DNA of 64,000 nucleotides from Moniliophthora roreri (lineage: Eukaryota; Basidiomycota; Agaricomycetes; Agaricales; Marasmiaceae): the NCBI GenBank assembly GCA_001466705.2, contig LATX02000188.1, positions 434,001 through 498,000 of the forward strand. Reading direction: 5' to 3'. Below are positions 20,831 to 31,595 of the stretch, piece after piece. Numbering within the stretch: the first letter of the stretch is position 1; the number at the start of each line of letters is the position of its first letter. The notes beneath the pieces were generated by a model, which worked only from the letters and a program-made list of their open reading frames with translations, made no database searches and was not told the origin of the DNA. Made by a program: the position numbers and the translations under genes.

Positions 20831-21263
20831 CTGGAACACCATCTCACCAGAAATTGCCCACAGTACATGTGTCGGCGATGCTTCACGACTCAGCCTGGAC
20901 ATACGTCTTCGCACTGCCCTAACCAATGAAGGTCTTGCTGAATTGTGCACTGAGGGTCTGGTTCAAGTCCAGACTCTATGTCAGATGATCGCTATTATGA
21001 CGATGAACCTTACGAGAATCTCAGAGGAGAGTGCTGAAGAGTCCATCCACAATAGCAGAGGAGACATGGATTTCCTGTTTGTAGGAGCAGATCCACAGAA
21101 GGTGCAGAGGTTCGAAGGCCCACCCTCGGTGGACAAATGGATGACTACTGGTTGGCAGCCGACAGCAGACATACCGACTACTCCTATGCTAAGGAGTGTT
21201 GATGAGATGCCGGATACGTCATATGATTACGACATGGAACTTTACGGTGATGGAGAGTCTTAG
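20831..21263 (+). pseudogene. R3 accessory ORF type I (zinc knuckle end) and ORF4 end
   Basis: Continuation after R4. Joined at the TSD, the type I frame reads LCPVCRLEHHLTRNC (CX2CX4HX4C), then CRRCFTTQPGHTSSHC (CX2CX6HX4C), and stops at 20926-20928. The ORF4 frame is open over the same bases (SLDIRLRTALTNEGLAEL) and then alone to TAG 21261-21263, ending MELYGDGES. That end is matched by R10 (SELYGNRES). Both frames therefore show homology to other copies. Function unknown. Confidence 0.7.
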
Positions 21264-21288
21264 ATTGGCAATACAGAGTTTTGCCCTT

Positions 21289-21301
21289 GACAGGGGGGTA
21301 A
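21289..21301 (+). promoter_or_regulatory. R3 polypurine tract
   Basis: GACAGGGGGGTAA immediately before the 3' LTR; the same run precedes the R10 3' LTR at 56469-56480. Confidence 0.75.
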
Positions 21302-21569
21302 TGTTACGTTTTTTCTACCCTGTCCCTATGCTTCCCTTTCTGATCAGACATGTACACCTTCCAGGTTGTAACATATTTAAGCACTCAAGCTAGGACTTTG
21401 AATCCTCAGCTTGACCTAGTTAATATTACTTGTGTCATTGCCATGATGAAGGACCTCTGAACTTCAGCACCTGCTGAATGAACTCCAACTTGAACTTGAG
21501 AATTACTTGTGAAGGGGCTTTACCTTTCATAAGTAGTTGAGTTGACATTGCTGTGCAAGTAACGTAACA
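21302..21569 (+). repeat. R3 3' LTR, internally deleted
   Basis: 268 bp. Compared with the 5' LTR about 167 bp are missing between CACCTTCC and AGGTTGTAAC; both ends are intact and TSD GACTT follows. Confidence 0.9.
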
Positions 21570-22035
21570 GACTTGGCCAATTGGCGCCTGCAAGGTGTGC
21601 TGATTGTCAAAAATCTGCTGTAGCTTTGTGGCTCAGGTGCCAGAGAATGTTGCTGGCCCTTCCAAGCCAAAGACTTGTGGGCCTCCAAAATCTTGACCAG
21701 TAGTGGAGGACTCAGATGGGGACTTCAGCCCCGACAAAAGCATGGCTGAGCTCAGCCAACTCATCTTGCTGGAGGTGAAGCAGATGAGACTGGAGATGAA
21801 GGAGAGGGTGGACAAGTTACTCAGCCAAGTGCAGCATCTCGAGAAGGAGGCTGAGACACTTTGCCATAGGTTGGCATTGGTGCTGGATGTCTTGGACATC
21901 ACACACTTGGACGAAGGAGAGGAGGAACCACAGCTGAGGCTGGACAAGGGAAAAGAAAGAGCTGTGGAGGAGTTGGAGGAAGGTTCAGGGAGCGAGAGTG
22001 GAGGTGAGTCGTCGGCAGCCAAGTTGGAGGGCTGA
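21570..22035 (+). pseudogene. R2 antisense ORF, 3' part
   Basis: In frame with 7052-7961 once R3 and one TSD copy are removed; the join makes 457 codons including the stop. It begins WPIGACKVC-stop-LSKICCS, giving a second Cys group (CX2C and CC), and continues with an acidic stretch [20 protein letters not shown]. An amphipathic helical region follows ([20 protein letters not shown], then [15 protein letters not shown]) and an acidic tail. It ends at 22033-22035, about 180 bp from the end of R2 pol on the other strand. Unknown function. Confidence 0.68.
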
Positions 22036-22214
22036 GTTGGCCTGGCTGGACTAGTTTTTCTTGGGACCCTTAGCATGCAGGTAATGTAATTTGTAAATAA
22101 ATAAAAATTCTTGAGACAAAAAATAGATAACAAAAATTAGACATGTTCATTTGGTGTGGAAAATAAGAGAGAAGAGAAGGAGACTCAAAGTGTTGTTGGC
22201 CGAAGGGCCATGTA

Positions 22215-22733
22215 TCATACGAGAGCAGGTTGATGTTTTGGAAGGGGACTGGGCTTGTTTTTATTGGTGGGGTTAGAGTGGAAATTGTCAAGTGCTTTGC
22301 CTGGGTCTAAATCCTCAGCCAAGATCCATTTGATTTCTTTGTCTGTACCCTCATAGCCTGTCCACTTCACCATATACTGTAACTGACACTTACATCACCG
22401 ATCAAGCTTCAAGTCTAAGATCTCAGATATTGCATAGTGCGGTTCACCTTCATCATTGATCTTGACTGGAGGTGGAGGTGGTTCAGTGCAGTCAGGTATT
22501 TCAGACAGGTGGAAGGGTTCAAGCTGAGAGACATGGAAGACTGGATGAATGCTGGAGAGGTAGTCAGGGAGATGGACAGTGAAGGCATTGGAGCTGGGTT
22601 GGGCGATAATGGTGAATGGGCCAAGATACTTTTCCAAAAGCTTCTTTGTTGGCCAAGTTGTCTTAATGTTCTTTGTGAGTATAGACTTGTTGGCCTACTT
22701 GGAAGTCAGGTGTGGGGTTGCGTTGATTGTTGG
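22215..22733 (-). pseudogene. pol: R2 pol, C-terminal segment with chromodomain
   Basis: Minus strand, in frame with the integrase in 29849-31595 once R5 is removed. Reads VGQQVYTHKEH, EKYLGPFTIIAQPSS, SIHPVFHVSQLEPF (integrase C-terminus), then a chromodomain-like HYAISEILDLKLDR-stop-CKCQLQYMVKWTGYEG. It ends near TGA 22217-22215, though that codon may itself be a decayed CGA. Confidence 0.8.
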
Positions 22734-23095
22734 TGTTACGAACACTTTCTTTTCTTCTCTTGTATACTACCATGTGACTGAGCCCCTCTTGTACCATCAT
22801 GTGTCTATGCTTCCCTTTCTTTATGACTCAGAAAACAGCTCCGAAGTAGGTTACTAATCGTTCTATACCTTTCTATAACGTTCTAGTACTTACAAATGAG
22901 TATATACATTGTACCTATTTAAAGGACTCTGACTGGGTCACAGCTCTTCAGCTTGACCTGGTTAATCATACCTTGTGCTTGCAAAAGAACCTCTGAACTC
23001 TGAAACGCTTTGAACCTCGAACTTGAACCTTAAAACTTGACTCTACCGCGTTGGTATTGTTGAGGTGTTGACGTTGCTGCGCAAGTGACGTAACA
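22734..23095 (+). repeat. R5 5' LTR
   Basis: TGTTACGAAC...GTAACA. TATTTAAA near 22916 is followed by TCAGCTTGACCT at 22948-22959. Confidence 0.95.
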
Positions 23096-23112
23096 TAAGG
23101 TCAAGCTGATCA
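23096..23112 (+). promoter_or_regulatory. R5 primer-binding site (self-priming type)
   Basis: AGGTCAAGCTGA at 23098-23109 complements TCAGCTTGACCT in the LTR (12 of 12). Confidence 0.68.
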
Positions 23113-23148
23113 GACCACTGACCTATCAAGGTTTAGGCAGCATCCATC

Positions 23149-24477
23149 ACGACGCCTCCAAGGTCGCCACTGACTGCAGAGCGAGAAGAACAAATCGGCA
23201 AAGACATCTCTTTAGCAGAACGGCTAGCCAAGCTAGGGATCGGAATCCTGGGGAACCCCACATCGACTTCGCGTACAATTATAACCCACCACCACCGTCA
23301 GAGCGCTCTGTGACACGTGAGCAGTTTGCTTGGGCACGAAGAAACGACCGATATCGAAGAACCGACAGTCGAAGAGACACCGAGCAACTCGACCCCAGAA
23401 TCCATTGTCAGTGAATCGCCTACGAACGAGAGCTCAGACTCGCCAGAAGAGAAGAAAGAGAACTCACCTGAAGAATCGACCAGCTCATTATCCTCCAACG
23501 ACTTAGAAGACGAAATCATGTCCGAAGGTGGCAGCTCAACCCCGAGGCCCAAGCCGAGAGAGGACCGAACTCAGACGCAGATGATGATCGAGATCTCGAC
23601 TGCAGTTCTGGAAGAAATGGAGAAGAAGAAGAAGAACAAGGGATCCAAAGTAGCGGCACCGGACTCTTTTGAAGGAGATAGAAAGGATACGAAGAAATTC
23701 CTAATGGAGGTTGAGATTTACCTCCAAATGCACCCCACCAAATACGACAACGATGAAAAGAAATGCTTATTCTTATTATCGTACCTACGGGGAAAGAATA
23801 CTGAGGCATGGAAGAAAACACAAAGCTGAAAGATTTTCGATCCAAAGAGTGGAGAAGATGCGCTGACTTTCAGCAAACTCAAAGATGAGTTCAAAAAACA
23901 CTACCTACCGGCAGACATACAGGCTGAAGCACAGATCAAAATCGAAGAAGCAAAAATGATGGATCGAGCTGACAACTATGTGAATGACTTCCAAGTCATG
24001 GCCAATGAATCAGGATATGATGATCAGGCCCTTATCCACATCTTTCGGAAAGGATTACCGAACTCACTATTGGCCAAAATACTAAACCAACCACAAGGAA
24101 GACCGGTGGACCTCGAAGGATGGTACGAAGCAGCTATCTGATATGATGAACAATACAAATATTACGAAGCGGTCCAAAAGCCGAAGAGATTCTGAGTCAC
24201 TGAAGACAAGAAAAAGAAGGTTACGATCAATCACATCAACAATCAGCAGCTGAGCAACGAAGAACAAAAGAAGTACATGGCCGACGGAAGATGTTTCCGA
24301 TGTGCCAAATAAGGACATCTGGCCCGGGTTTGCCTGACGAAACAAGGAGAAAGGAAAGAAGAGAAGAAGAAGCTCAGTGCTAGAGAAGCCTACGTAAAGA
24401 TCCAGGCGATAGTAAGGGAACAGGAAAGGGAACAGCAAACCGAGTTATTGGACATTATGGAAGCAGAGGGTTTTTAA
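23149..24477 (+). pseudogene. gag: R5 gag
   Basis: Homologous to R6 gag. The R6 start ATG corresponds to ACG at 23149 here. Conserved blocks: MSEGGSSTP (23518), the coiled EISTAVLEEMEKKKKNKGSK, gag core KKFLMEVEIYLQMHPTKYD and KMMDRADNYVNDFQVMAN, and a zinc knuckle decayed by a stop (CFRCAK-stop-GHLARVC). In-frame stops: TGA 23311, 23827, 24139 and 24193, TAA 24310. It ends MEAEGF at GGGTTTT followed by TAA. Confidence 0.87.
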
Positions 24478-27400
24478 AGTGGCGGAAGAGGCCGACGCTC
24501 TCCCCGCCACCTCCAATATCGATCTCAAATGTTGTATTAGCTAAGCAATCTCGAAATTCTATGCACATTCCGCTGGTTTACAACAATGAGATAGGAAAAG
24601 TCGGAACAAACACGCTCCTAGACTCGGGAGCAGGGGGACTCTTCATGAGTCCTGAAAAGGCTGTCAATTTAGGCCTCGAACAAATGAAACTACCACATCG
24701 AATCAAAGTCTTCAACGTGGACAGAACAGCTAACAAAATGGCATGGATTACACACTCGGTCATGGCAACATACAAAGTAGGGACAAAAGAACTAGTTGAC
24801 ACTTTCCTGATCTCCGGACTGGAAAAGGAAGAAGTCATCCTGGGGCTACCATGGTTACAGAAATATAACCCCGAAGTAGACTGGATCACCGGTCGAACCA
24901 CCTTCCCGACAAAATGACGTATCAAGATCCCAAGGATGGCAGGAATTCTGGATTTCAAATCCCCTGAGGAACTCATTCATCGGGTTGACATCAGAGCTAA
25001 GTTGTCCACCTCACAACGATTGGAACACGACACTGAAAGGATAAACCCAGACGCCATCACATCTATACCAGAGTACTTGTCTCAGTACCAGGGGCAATTC
25101 GAAGATAAGGAAGCGGAACGATTCCCTATATCCAGGCCTTACGACCACACCATCGAATTAAAACCGGAGTTCACTCTGCGCGACTGCAAAATCTATTCCC
25201 TTACGGCATTGGAACAAACCGAACTGGACACCTTCCTAAAGGAGAATTTACGCAAAGGATATATCAGGAAGTCCAAATCTCTGATGGCATCTCCATTCTT
25301 CTTCGTAGGGAAAAAGGAGAAAGGAAAACTTCGGCCGACCCAAGATTATCGACGATTAAATCACGGAACGATCAAAAACGCGTACCCCTTACCCCTCGTC
25401 TCAGATCTCATTGATAAGCTGAAGGAGGCGACAATCTTTTTGAAGCTAGACCTTCGCAACGGCTATAACAACGTCAGGATTAAAGACGGAGACCAATGGA
25501 AGGCGGCATTTAAGACCAACAGAGGGCTGTTCGAGCCGACTGTTATGTTCTTCGGATTAATGAACAGCCCAGCAACTTTCCAGGCCTTCATGGATGACAT
25601 TCTGAAAGACTTTATAATGGAAGGATGGTGTTTGGTGTACATGGACGACATCCTTATCTATTCAGAAACTGAAGATCAGCATCGCGAACGCACCATCCGG
25701 CTGTTACAATGACTCAAGGAACAAGACCTTTACCTGAAGCCCCATAAGTGCAAATTTGATGTAAAGGAAATCGACTTTTTAGGACTCGTCATCAAACCAG
25801 GGCAGATTTCAATGGATCCGACCAAACTTTCTGGTATCAGTGAATGGCCCACTCCGACCACTGTGACAGGAGTACGAAGTTTCACAGGCTTTACAAACTT
25901 TTATTGAAAATTTATCGGAAACTACTCGGCCATTGCAAAACCATTGTATGATCTGACAAAGAAAGGCACCCTGTTCAAATGGACAACAAGTTGTGAAGTG
26001 GCATTCCAAACCCTGAAGCGACGATTCCAGAAAGAACCAGTGCTACAGATACCAGACCCAAAACGGCCATTCATCATCGAGACAGATGCATCGAAATGGG
26101 CATCCGGAGGAGTCCTCCAACAACAAGGACCAGATGGAGAACTCCACCCCTGTGGCTTTATCTCACATGCGTTCGACGCTACTGAACAGAATTACGAAAT
26201 CTACGATTGGGAGCTATTCGCAATCGTCCGGGCGTTGGAAACATGGAGACATCATTTGATGGAAGGGCCTTACCCAGTGACAGTTCTTTGTGATCACAAG
26301 AATCTTACTTATTTCCAGACTGCGCAGAAGTTGAATCAAAGACAGGCACGATGGAGCCTCCTCCTCTCAATGTTCGATTTACGACTGGTACATGTCCCGG
26401 GCCATGAAATGGTACAATCAGATGCTTTATCTCGGAGAGACAACCACATTCATGGAACGGACAATGATAACGACGACGTGATCCTGTTACCAGATCGGTT
26501 GTTCATCAATGTAGTAGACGTGGAGTTACAAGATAAGTTACGCGATCGCCTGGGAACTGATGACTTTCACAGAATGGCTCTAGAGGCTCTGACAACGACT
26601 GGGCTCCCGCCAATCAAATCGGCTTTATCGGATTGGGAAATCAATGACAGCCTCATTCGATATAAAGGACGGATCTACGTCCCTGATGACGTAGTGTTAC
26701 AATGGGAAATTACTCAGACTATTCACAAGGGACAACCATTCGGACACCCGGGTCAGTTTGGAACACTGGATCTTGTACAACGGGATTACTGGTGGCCTGG
26801 GATGGCCAAGTTTGTCAAGAGTTTTGTGGACAGGTGTGCGGTGTGCCAACAGATGAAGATTAATACGCACCCAACGAAAGTAGGACTGCAACCTCTGCCG
26901 AGCACACCGAATGCCACGCCGTTTCAAATCATCACCATGGATCTCGTGACAGATTTGCCAGAATCAGATGGGTTTGATACTATAATGGTCGTGGTAGACC
27001 ATTCATCCTCGAAGGGGGCTATTTTCATTCCATGCACCAAGAAACTGGATGCCCCCCAAGCAGCTGAACTTCTTTTACGAAATGTATACAAACGATATGG
27101 ACTACCAGACAAGATCATCTTCAATCGAGACCCCAGATTTGCGGCCATGGTGTTCCAAGAAACAATGAAGTTATTAGGGGTTAAACACATGATGAGTACC
27201 GCTTACCACCCTCAAAGTGATGGAGAAACTGAAAGAGTAAATCAAGAAATGGAAATATATTTAAGGATGTTCTGTTTGAAAGAACAGACCGAATGGAGCT
27301 CGTACCTCCACATGGCAGAATTTGCGCATAATAATAGGACTCATTCGGTAACCCGGAACTCCCCGTTTTTCATGATCATGGGATACAACCTGAGGCCATT

Positions 27401-27968
27401 ACCTACAGCCTTTGAAAAGACGTCGGTACCATCAGTAGAAGAACACCTGAACAAGTTATGGAAACTACGAGGAGAAGTGGCTGGGATGATGGAGGTAGCA
27501 CGGAGGAAAATGATCGAAAGAGCAAACAAGATAACAGACAAGTTCGTAGAAGGACAGAAGGTATGGCTGGAAGGGAAGAACCTGGACTTCGGATATCCAA
27601 GCAAGAAGCTCTCGCCAAAAAGAGAAGGACCTTTTGTTATCGAAAAAGTCATGGGGCCCATGACGTACAAGCTGAAGCTCCCAACTCAGTGGAGAATTCA
27701 CCCTGTTTTCCACGCTGGCCTGCTGAGACCGTACAAAGAAACCGAAGCTCACGGAAGGAACTTTCTAGAACCACCTCCGGACATTATAGAGGGTCATGAG
27801 GAGTTCGAGATAGAAGCGATTATTGGTCACAAGCCGCTGCGGAGACCTAGACGCTTCCTCGTGTCGTGGAAAGGCTTCGATTCCTCTCATAATGAATGGA
27901 AGACAAAAGAAGAATTGGAACACGCGATGGACCTGTATCTTGACTATATAGTCAAGAACAAATTGTAG
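24474..27968 (+). pseudogene. pol: R5 pol polyprotein
   Basis: A single frame from the shift site to TAG 27966-27968. The segment right after the heptamer (LKWRKRPTLSPPPP) parallels R3 (KRRKRTMSPPP), supporting translation across the junction. Protease [29 protein letters not shown] with KLDLRNGYN and VYMDDILIY; RNase [17 protein letters not shown]; integrase HPGQFG, CAVCQQMK, MDLVTDLPESDG and RVNQEMEIYLRMF; chromodomain EIEAIIGHKPLRRPRRFL. Three TGA stops (24915, 25710, 25905). The last 674 residues (25944-27968) are uninterrupted. FNRDPRF in the integrase core has Asn where R3 has Asp. Confidence 0.92.
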
Positions 27969-27990
27969 CTGGAACCCTATCCCCCACATC

Positions 27991-29331
27991 ATGTCCAATG
28001 CAACTGCTTCCTCTAGCGCTAGCTCTTACAGTGTTCGTAGCCTCCCCAACACTCCCCCCGGAATTACTCCTTTTTCCGACAACATTACCTATTCCGGCCC
28101 CTTTAATCCCTCTCCCTTCGAACTCCTTTTCCTGGTCAATACCGGCAGACATGACGACGCCCTTCGAAACGTGGCTGTGGGGCAGCCCCACCTACAATAC
28201 GCCGTTGATGGTCTTATATGCCTTTGGGCCCAATGTGTCTCCCTCAATGCGATCATTGAGGAGACGAATGTATATGCTGCTAATCTGGCATTCAATGCAG
28301 CAGCGTCAGGACCCTCCCCGTTGATCCTACAGGGACCCATGACAGTACCGTCTTTCTCCCCTCACACTGACTCCATTGAACGACAACTCCCCACTCCCGC
28401 ATCTCGACTAGGTTCCGTCTCCACGGACGTTTGCGACTCAGATCCAAATAATCCAACATTCCTACGAGCAGCAGCAACGTACTGCACCCGGATCGGGGCA
28501 GCTGTGGAGCTTGCCCGCAATCAATATGCATTTTGTCCCCGTCATTCCGGAGCAGAGCCTGTTTTACCTCGGACAACTAATTCCACCCCTGTGGTCCCCA
28601 AGCTCGAGTCCCCCGCCAGCCCTAATCCCGCCAAGTCCGAACCTGATACTGATTCCCCCTCTGAACTTCTTTACCCTTCTGACAGCTGCGATTCAAGCCC
28701 CCTCTACGCCCAGTCCATTGGTGTCACCTCGGCATCTCCCTCTCCAGCCCCTGAACCTCAGCCCCAGCCTGCACCAACATCCTCTCCCACAGACCCCTTC
28801 AACCCCTTCGACGTCAACGGTGAACCCCTCGCCCCCTCCACAGTACCTTTCTTGGCAAACGGACAGTTCAACCCAGCATTCATCAGCATTAGGGATATCG
28901 TCCGAGCCAACCCAGGAGTTCAGATCGATACAAGGACGTACACAAATGCCTGGGGTGACTGGACCCCGACTCGATACAGCCCCGCCGACTGGAGTTCCAC
29001 CTGGTATGGCCCCTCCAGTTTCAGTATGGGACGATGAGACAGTCTCTGAAACAGTGGAACAAGCAGAGTGGAGAGCAACCGTGGACAAGGTCTACAAATT
29101 TCTCTGTGCCCTGTGTGCCGAGTGGTGTACCACCGCGCCCGTAACTGTCTGAGCTACTGTTGCAAGGAGTGCGGACTATTTGCGCCTGGGCATATACCTT
29201 GGCATTGCAGTCTCCAACGAAGGCCGCATCGATTTCCTCGAACGGACAATCCCGGGAGCACACGGCCTCCTAACTACGATCTCTATGGGGGTGACTACGA
29301 CGATGACCTCTACGGAGACGGCGAGCAATGA
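27991..29331 (+). pseudogene. R5 accessory ORF type I (post-pol double zinc knuckle protein)
   Basis: ATG 27991 lies 22 nt after the pol stop. Residues 1-348 are open, then TGA at 29035 and 29047 (both likely CGA), then on to 29331. The N-terminal conserved domain includes NITYSGPFNPSPFELLFL, HDDAL, LICLWAQ and IIEETNVYAANL. A long Pro/Ser-rich linker follows. The C-terminal double knuckle is CPVCRVVYHRARNC (CX2CX4HX4C) then CKECGLFAPGHIPWHC (CX2CX6HX4C), and an acidic Tyr-rich tail ends DDDLYGDGEQ. Resembles a second nucleocapsid-like protein made after pol. No known family recognised. Confidence 0.8.
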
Positions 29332-29470
29332 AGTTGTGGAAGGGACAGAGGTAAATGATCCGGACGACCTTGTACCGGTGTTTGTTGGGATCCCGGACCA
29401 CGAAGCACAAGAAGTAACTCTCCCAGACAGACGAGTTGTGCATGTAGTCAGAATGGGATCTGCTACATAA
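28511..29470 (+). CDS. R5 ORF4, overlapping the type I accessory ORF
   Basis: Second frame over the 3' half of the accessory ORF, with one TGA at 29150. Reads SVWDDETVSETVEQAEWRAT, LCALCAEW, LGIYLGIAVSNEGRIDFLER, then alone beyond 29331 as DPDDLVPVFVGIPDHEAQEV, ending RMGSAT at 29470. R6 has the same frame with the same end (DPDDLVPVFVGPPEGEPQEV...SAT), and R3 and R10 have related versions. The start is unclear; expression by frameshift, splicing or internal initiation is possible. Confidence 0.6.
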
Positions 29471-29481
29471 GAACGGGCTAG

Positions 29482-29843
29482 TGTTACGAACACTTTCTTT
29501 TCTTCTCTTGTATACTACCATGTGACTGAGCCCCTCTTGTACCATCATGTGTCTATGCTTCCCTTTCTTTATGACTCAGAAAACAGCTCCGAAGTAGGTT
29601 ACTAATCATTCTATACCTTTCTATAACGTTCTAGTACTTACAAATGAGTATATACATTGTACCTATTTAAAGGACTCTGACTGGGTCACAGCTCTTCAGC
29701 TTGACCTGGTTAATCATACCTTGTGCTTGCAAAAGAACCTCTGAACTCTGAAACGCTTTGAACCTCGAACTTGAACCTTAAAACTTGACTCTACCGCGTT
29801 GGTATTGTTGAGGTGTTGACGTTGCTGCGCAAGTGACGTAACA
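29482..29843 (+). repeat. R5 3' LTR
   Basis: 362 bp, differing from the 5' LTR by one base (CATT for CGTT near 29608). TSD GTTGG follows. Confidence 0.95.
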
Positions 29844-29848
29844 GTTGG

Positions 29849-31595
29849 CCAATGTCTTGTATGCATCTTGGGCTGCCTTTATCTCATTGCGGAGAAACTG
29901 GTGTACTTCATCGAGATTGGTGACATAGTTGCATGCTTTCTGAGATGCGAGGTGATACTCCGGGTGGACTGTGATATTTGGGTGGTATCCCTTGTTGGCA
30001 AAGAAAGGAGATACACCTGTGGAAGCATTCAGAGCATTGTTGTAAGCAAACTCAGCGAGTGGTAGTAGCATGTCCCAGTTGTCCTGCTGGTAACTGCAGT
30101 ACATCTGAAGATACTGCTCAAGGGTCTGGTTCGCCTGTTTGGTCTGTCCATTGGCTTCGGGGTGATATCCAGAGGTGAAGTGCAACTTCATATTAAGGGC
30201 CTGCCCTAGACTTTGGCTGAAGGAGGAGATGAATTTGGACCCATGATCAGAGGTGACATGGTTCGGAACTCCATGTTTGGAGAAGACGTGGATGACGAAA
30301 AGTCATGTGAGTGTTTCAGAAGTGATTTTTTTTGGTAGGGGGACAAAAATGGCTTATTTGGAGGCACGATTGATGACAACTAGGATAGCTGTGTGACCAT
30401 TGGAATTGGGGAGTTGTTCGATGAAGTCCATGGAGATGGAGTCCCAAGGTCAGGTTGGAACAGGTAATGGCTTGAGTAACCCATACAGCCAATGTCTTTG
30501 TGAGTTGTTCCTACCACAGTCAGTGCAGGAGTAAACATAATTCTTAACAAAATCTCAGATCCAGGGCCAGGTATATGTGTGCCTAATGACTGCAAGCGTA
30601 CAATTCTGACCGAAGTGTCCAGCAAGAACATGGTTGTGGTGATGTCTGCAGACTCAAAGGCATAGGTCCTTGGCCGAGGGCATGAATATCCTGTCATCTA
30701 GCCTGAGAAGGCTAGAGTCATTGATAGTCCATTGGTTGTGACCCTTCTTCGCGTGTTGCAAACCTGCAACTGCTTCTGGGTCATTGGGAAGAGAGGAGAG
30801 GATGTCGGAGTGGAGTTTTTCGATGTCCATGAGAACACTTGCTCAGAGAACAGGCTCCTCTAAGTAGGTTGCCCAAAGGGAGGAGATGAGCTGTTCCTCA
30901 GTGAATATCAGCTGAAAGTTCTGTGGATTGACTGACATGTAGCTGGTATCCCCCTCTTTAGAGTAGACATCCCAACATCTAGTTAGGGCATCAGGCTTAG
31001 CACCCAATCTTCCCAGCCAAAAGCAGATTACCATATTGAAGGCCGACAAATACTTGGACCATCATACCTGTCACCTAGTGAGAATCTTAGTAGTGGAGAA
31101 GTACTCCAAGTTCTTGTGGTTGGTGACAACGTTGATGGGGTTCAGAGTGCCTTCAAGGTAGTGACGCCAAGTTTTAAATGCTTCAAAGATAGGGAGTAAC
31201 TCTTTGTCATATGTGTTGTAGTTGAGCTCAGCTCCCATAAGGGTTCAGAATAGGAAAGTGACTGGGTGAAGCTTGCCGTTAGAGAGGGTAATGGAAAGGA
31301 TGGCAGCTATGGCATAGTCAGATGTGTCAGTTTTGATGGTAATTGGCTGATCGGGCTCCCAGTGAGTCAATACTGGCACTCGGGTGAAAGCCTCCTTGAG
31401 GTTAGCAAACACCTTCTGAACTTCTGGCCCCCAGTTCCATTTGATGTCTTTTCAGGTGAGTCGGGTGAGAGGGATGGTGATGTCAGAGTAGCCATAGATA
31501 AAACAATGGTAGAAGTTGCAGAACCTGAGGAAGGATTGGACATCTTTGATTTTATGGGGAGCGGGCCAGTCAGTGATAGCTCGGACCTTATCTTC
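29849..31595 (-). pseudogene. pol: R2 pol, middle segment (RT end, RNase H, integrase)
   Basis: Minus strand between the R6 and R5 insertions. Begins with RT thumb sequence ([29 protein letters not shown]), continues through RNase H (a degraded THWEPDQPI-type block) and an integrase zinc region. The integrase core end reads KLHFTSGYHPEANGQTKQAN and FAYNNALNASTGVSPFFANK. Frequent stops and shifts. Sequence type differs from R3-R6, placing R2 in another gypsy lineage. Confidence 0.82.

Larger units (their letters stand above)
7962..21569 (+). mobile_element. R3: Ty3/gypsy chromovirus, itself split by R4
   Basis: 5' LTR 7962-8396 and 3' LTR 21302-21569, with TSD GACTT at 7957-7961 and 21570-21574. 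The order is LTR, ORF0, gag, pol, type I accessory ORF with ORF4, polypurine tract, LTR. R4 sits in the accessory gene at 14295-20830. More than a dozen stop codons in gag-pol plus a frameshift make it non-autonomous. Confidence 0.93.
22734..29843 (+). mobile_element. R5: Ty3/gypsy chromovirus, youngest by LTR identity
   Basis: 362-bp LTRs at 22734-23095 and 29482-29843, TSD GTTGG (22729-22733 and 29844-29848). By eye the LTRs differ at one base (a CG versus CA). Yet gag, pol and the accessory ORF hold about ten nonsense codons and a lost gag ATG. It sits in R2 integrase. Confidence 0.95.

Noticed and set aside
8866..24477. TGA read as arginine (altered code or editing)
   Set aside because: TAG and TAA also occur at CAG, CAA and TGG positions, the same decay affects non-coding LTRs, and the accepted ORFs use TGA and TAA as normal ends. 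CpG and other C/G transitions explain all cases.
27465..27752. Antisense ORFs over pol of R5 (and similar ones in other elements)
   Set aside because: They mirror conserved pol codons on the opposite strand and have no independent features; shadows only.
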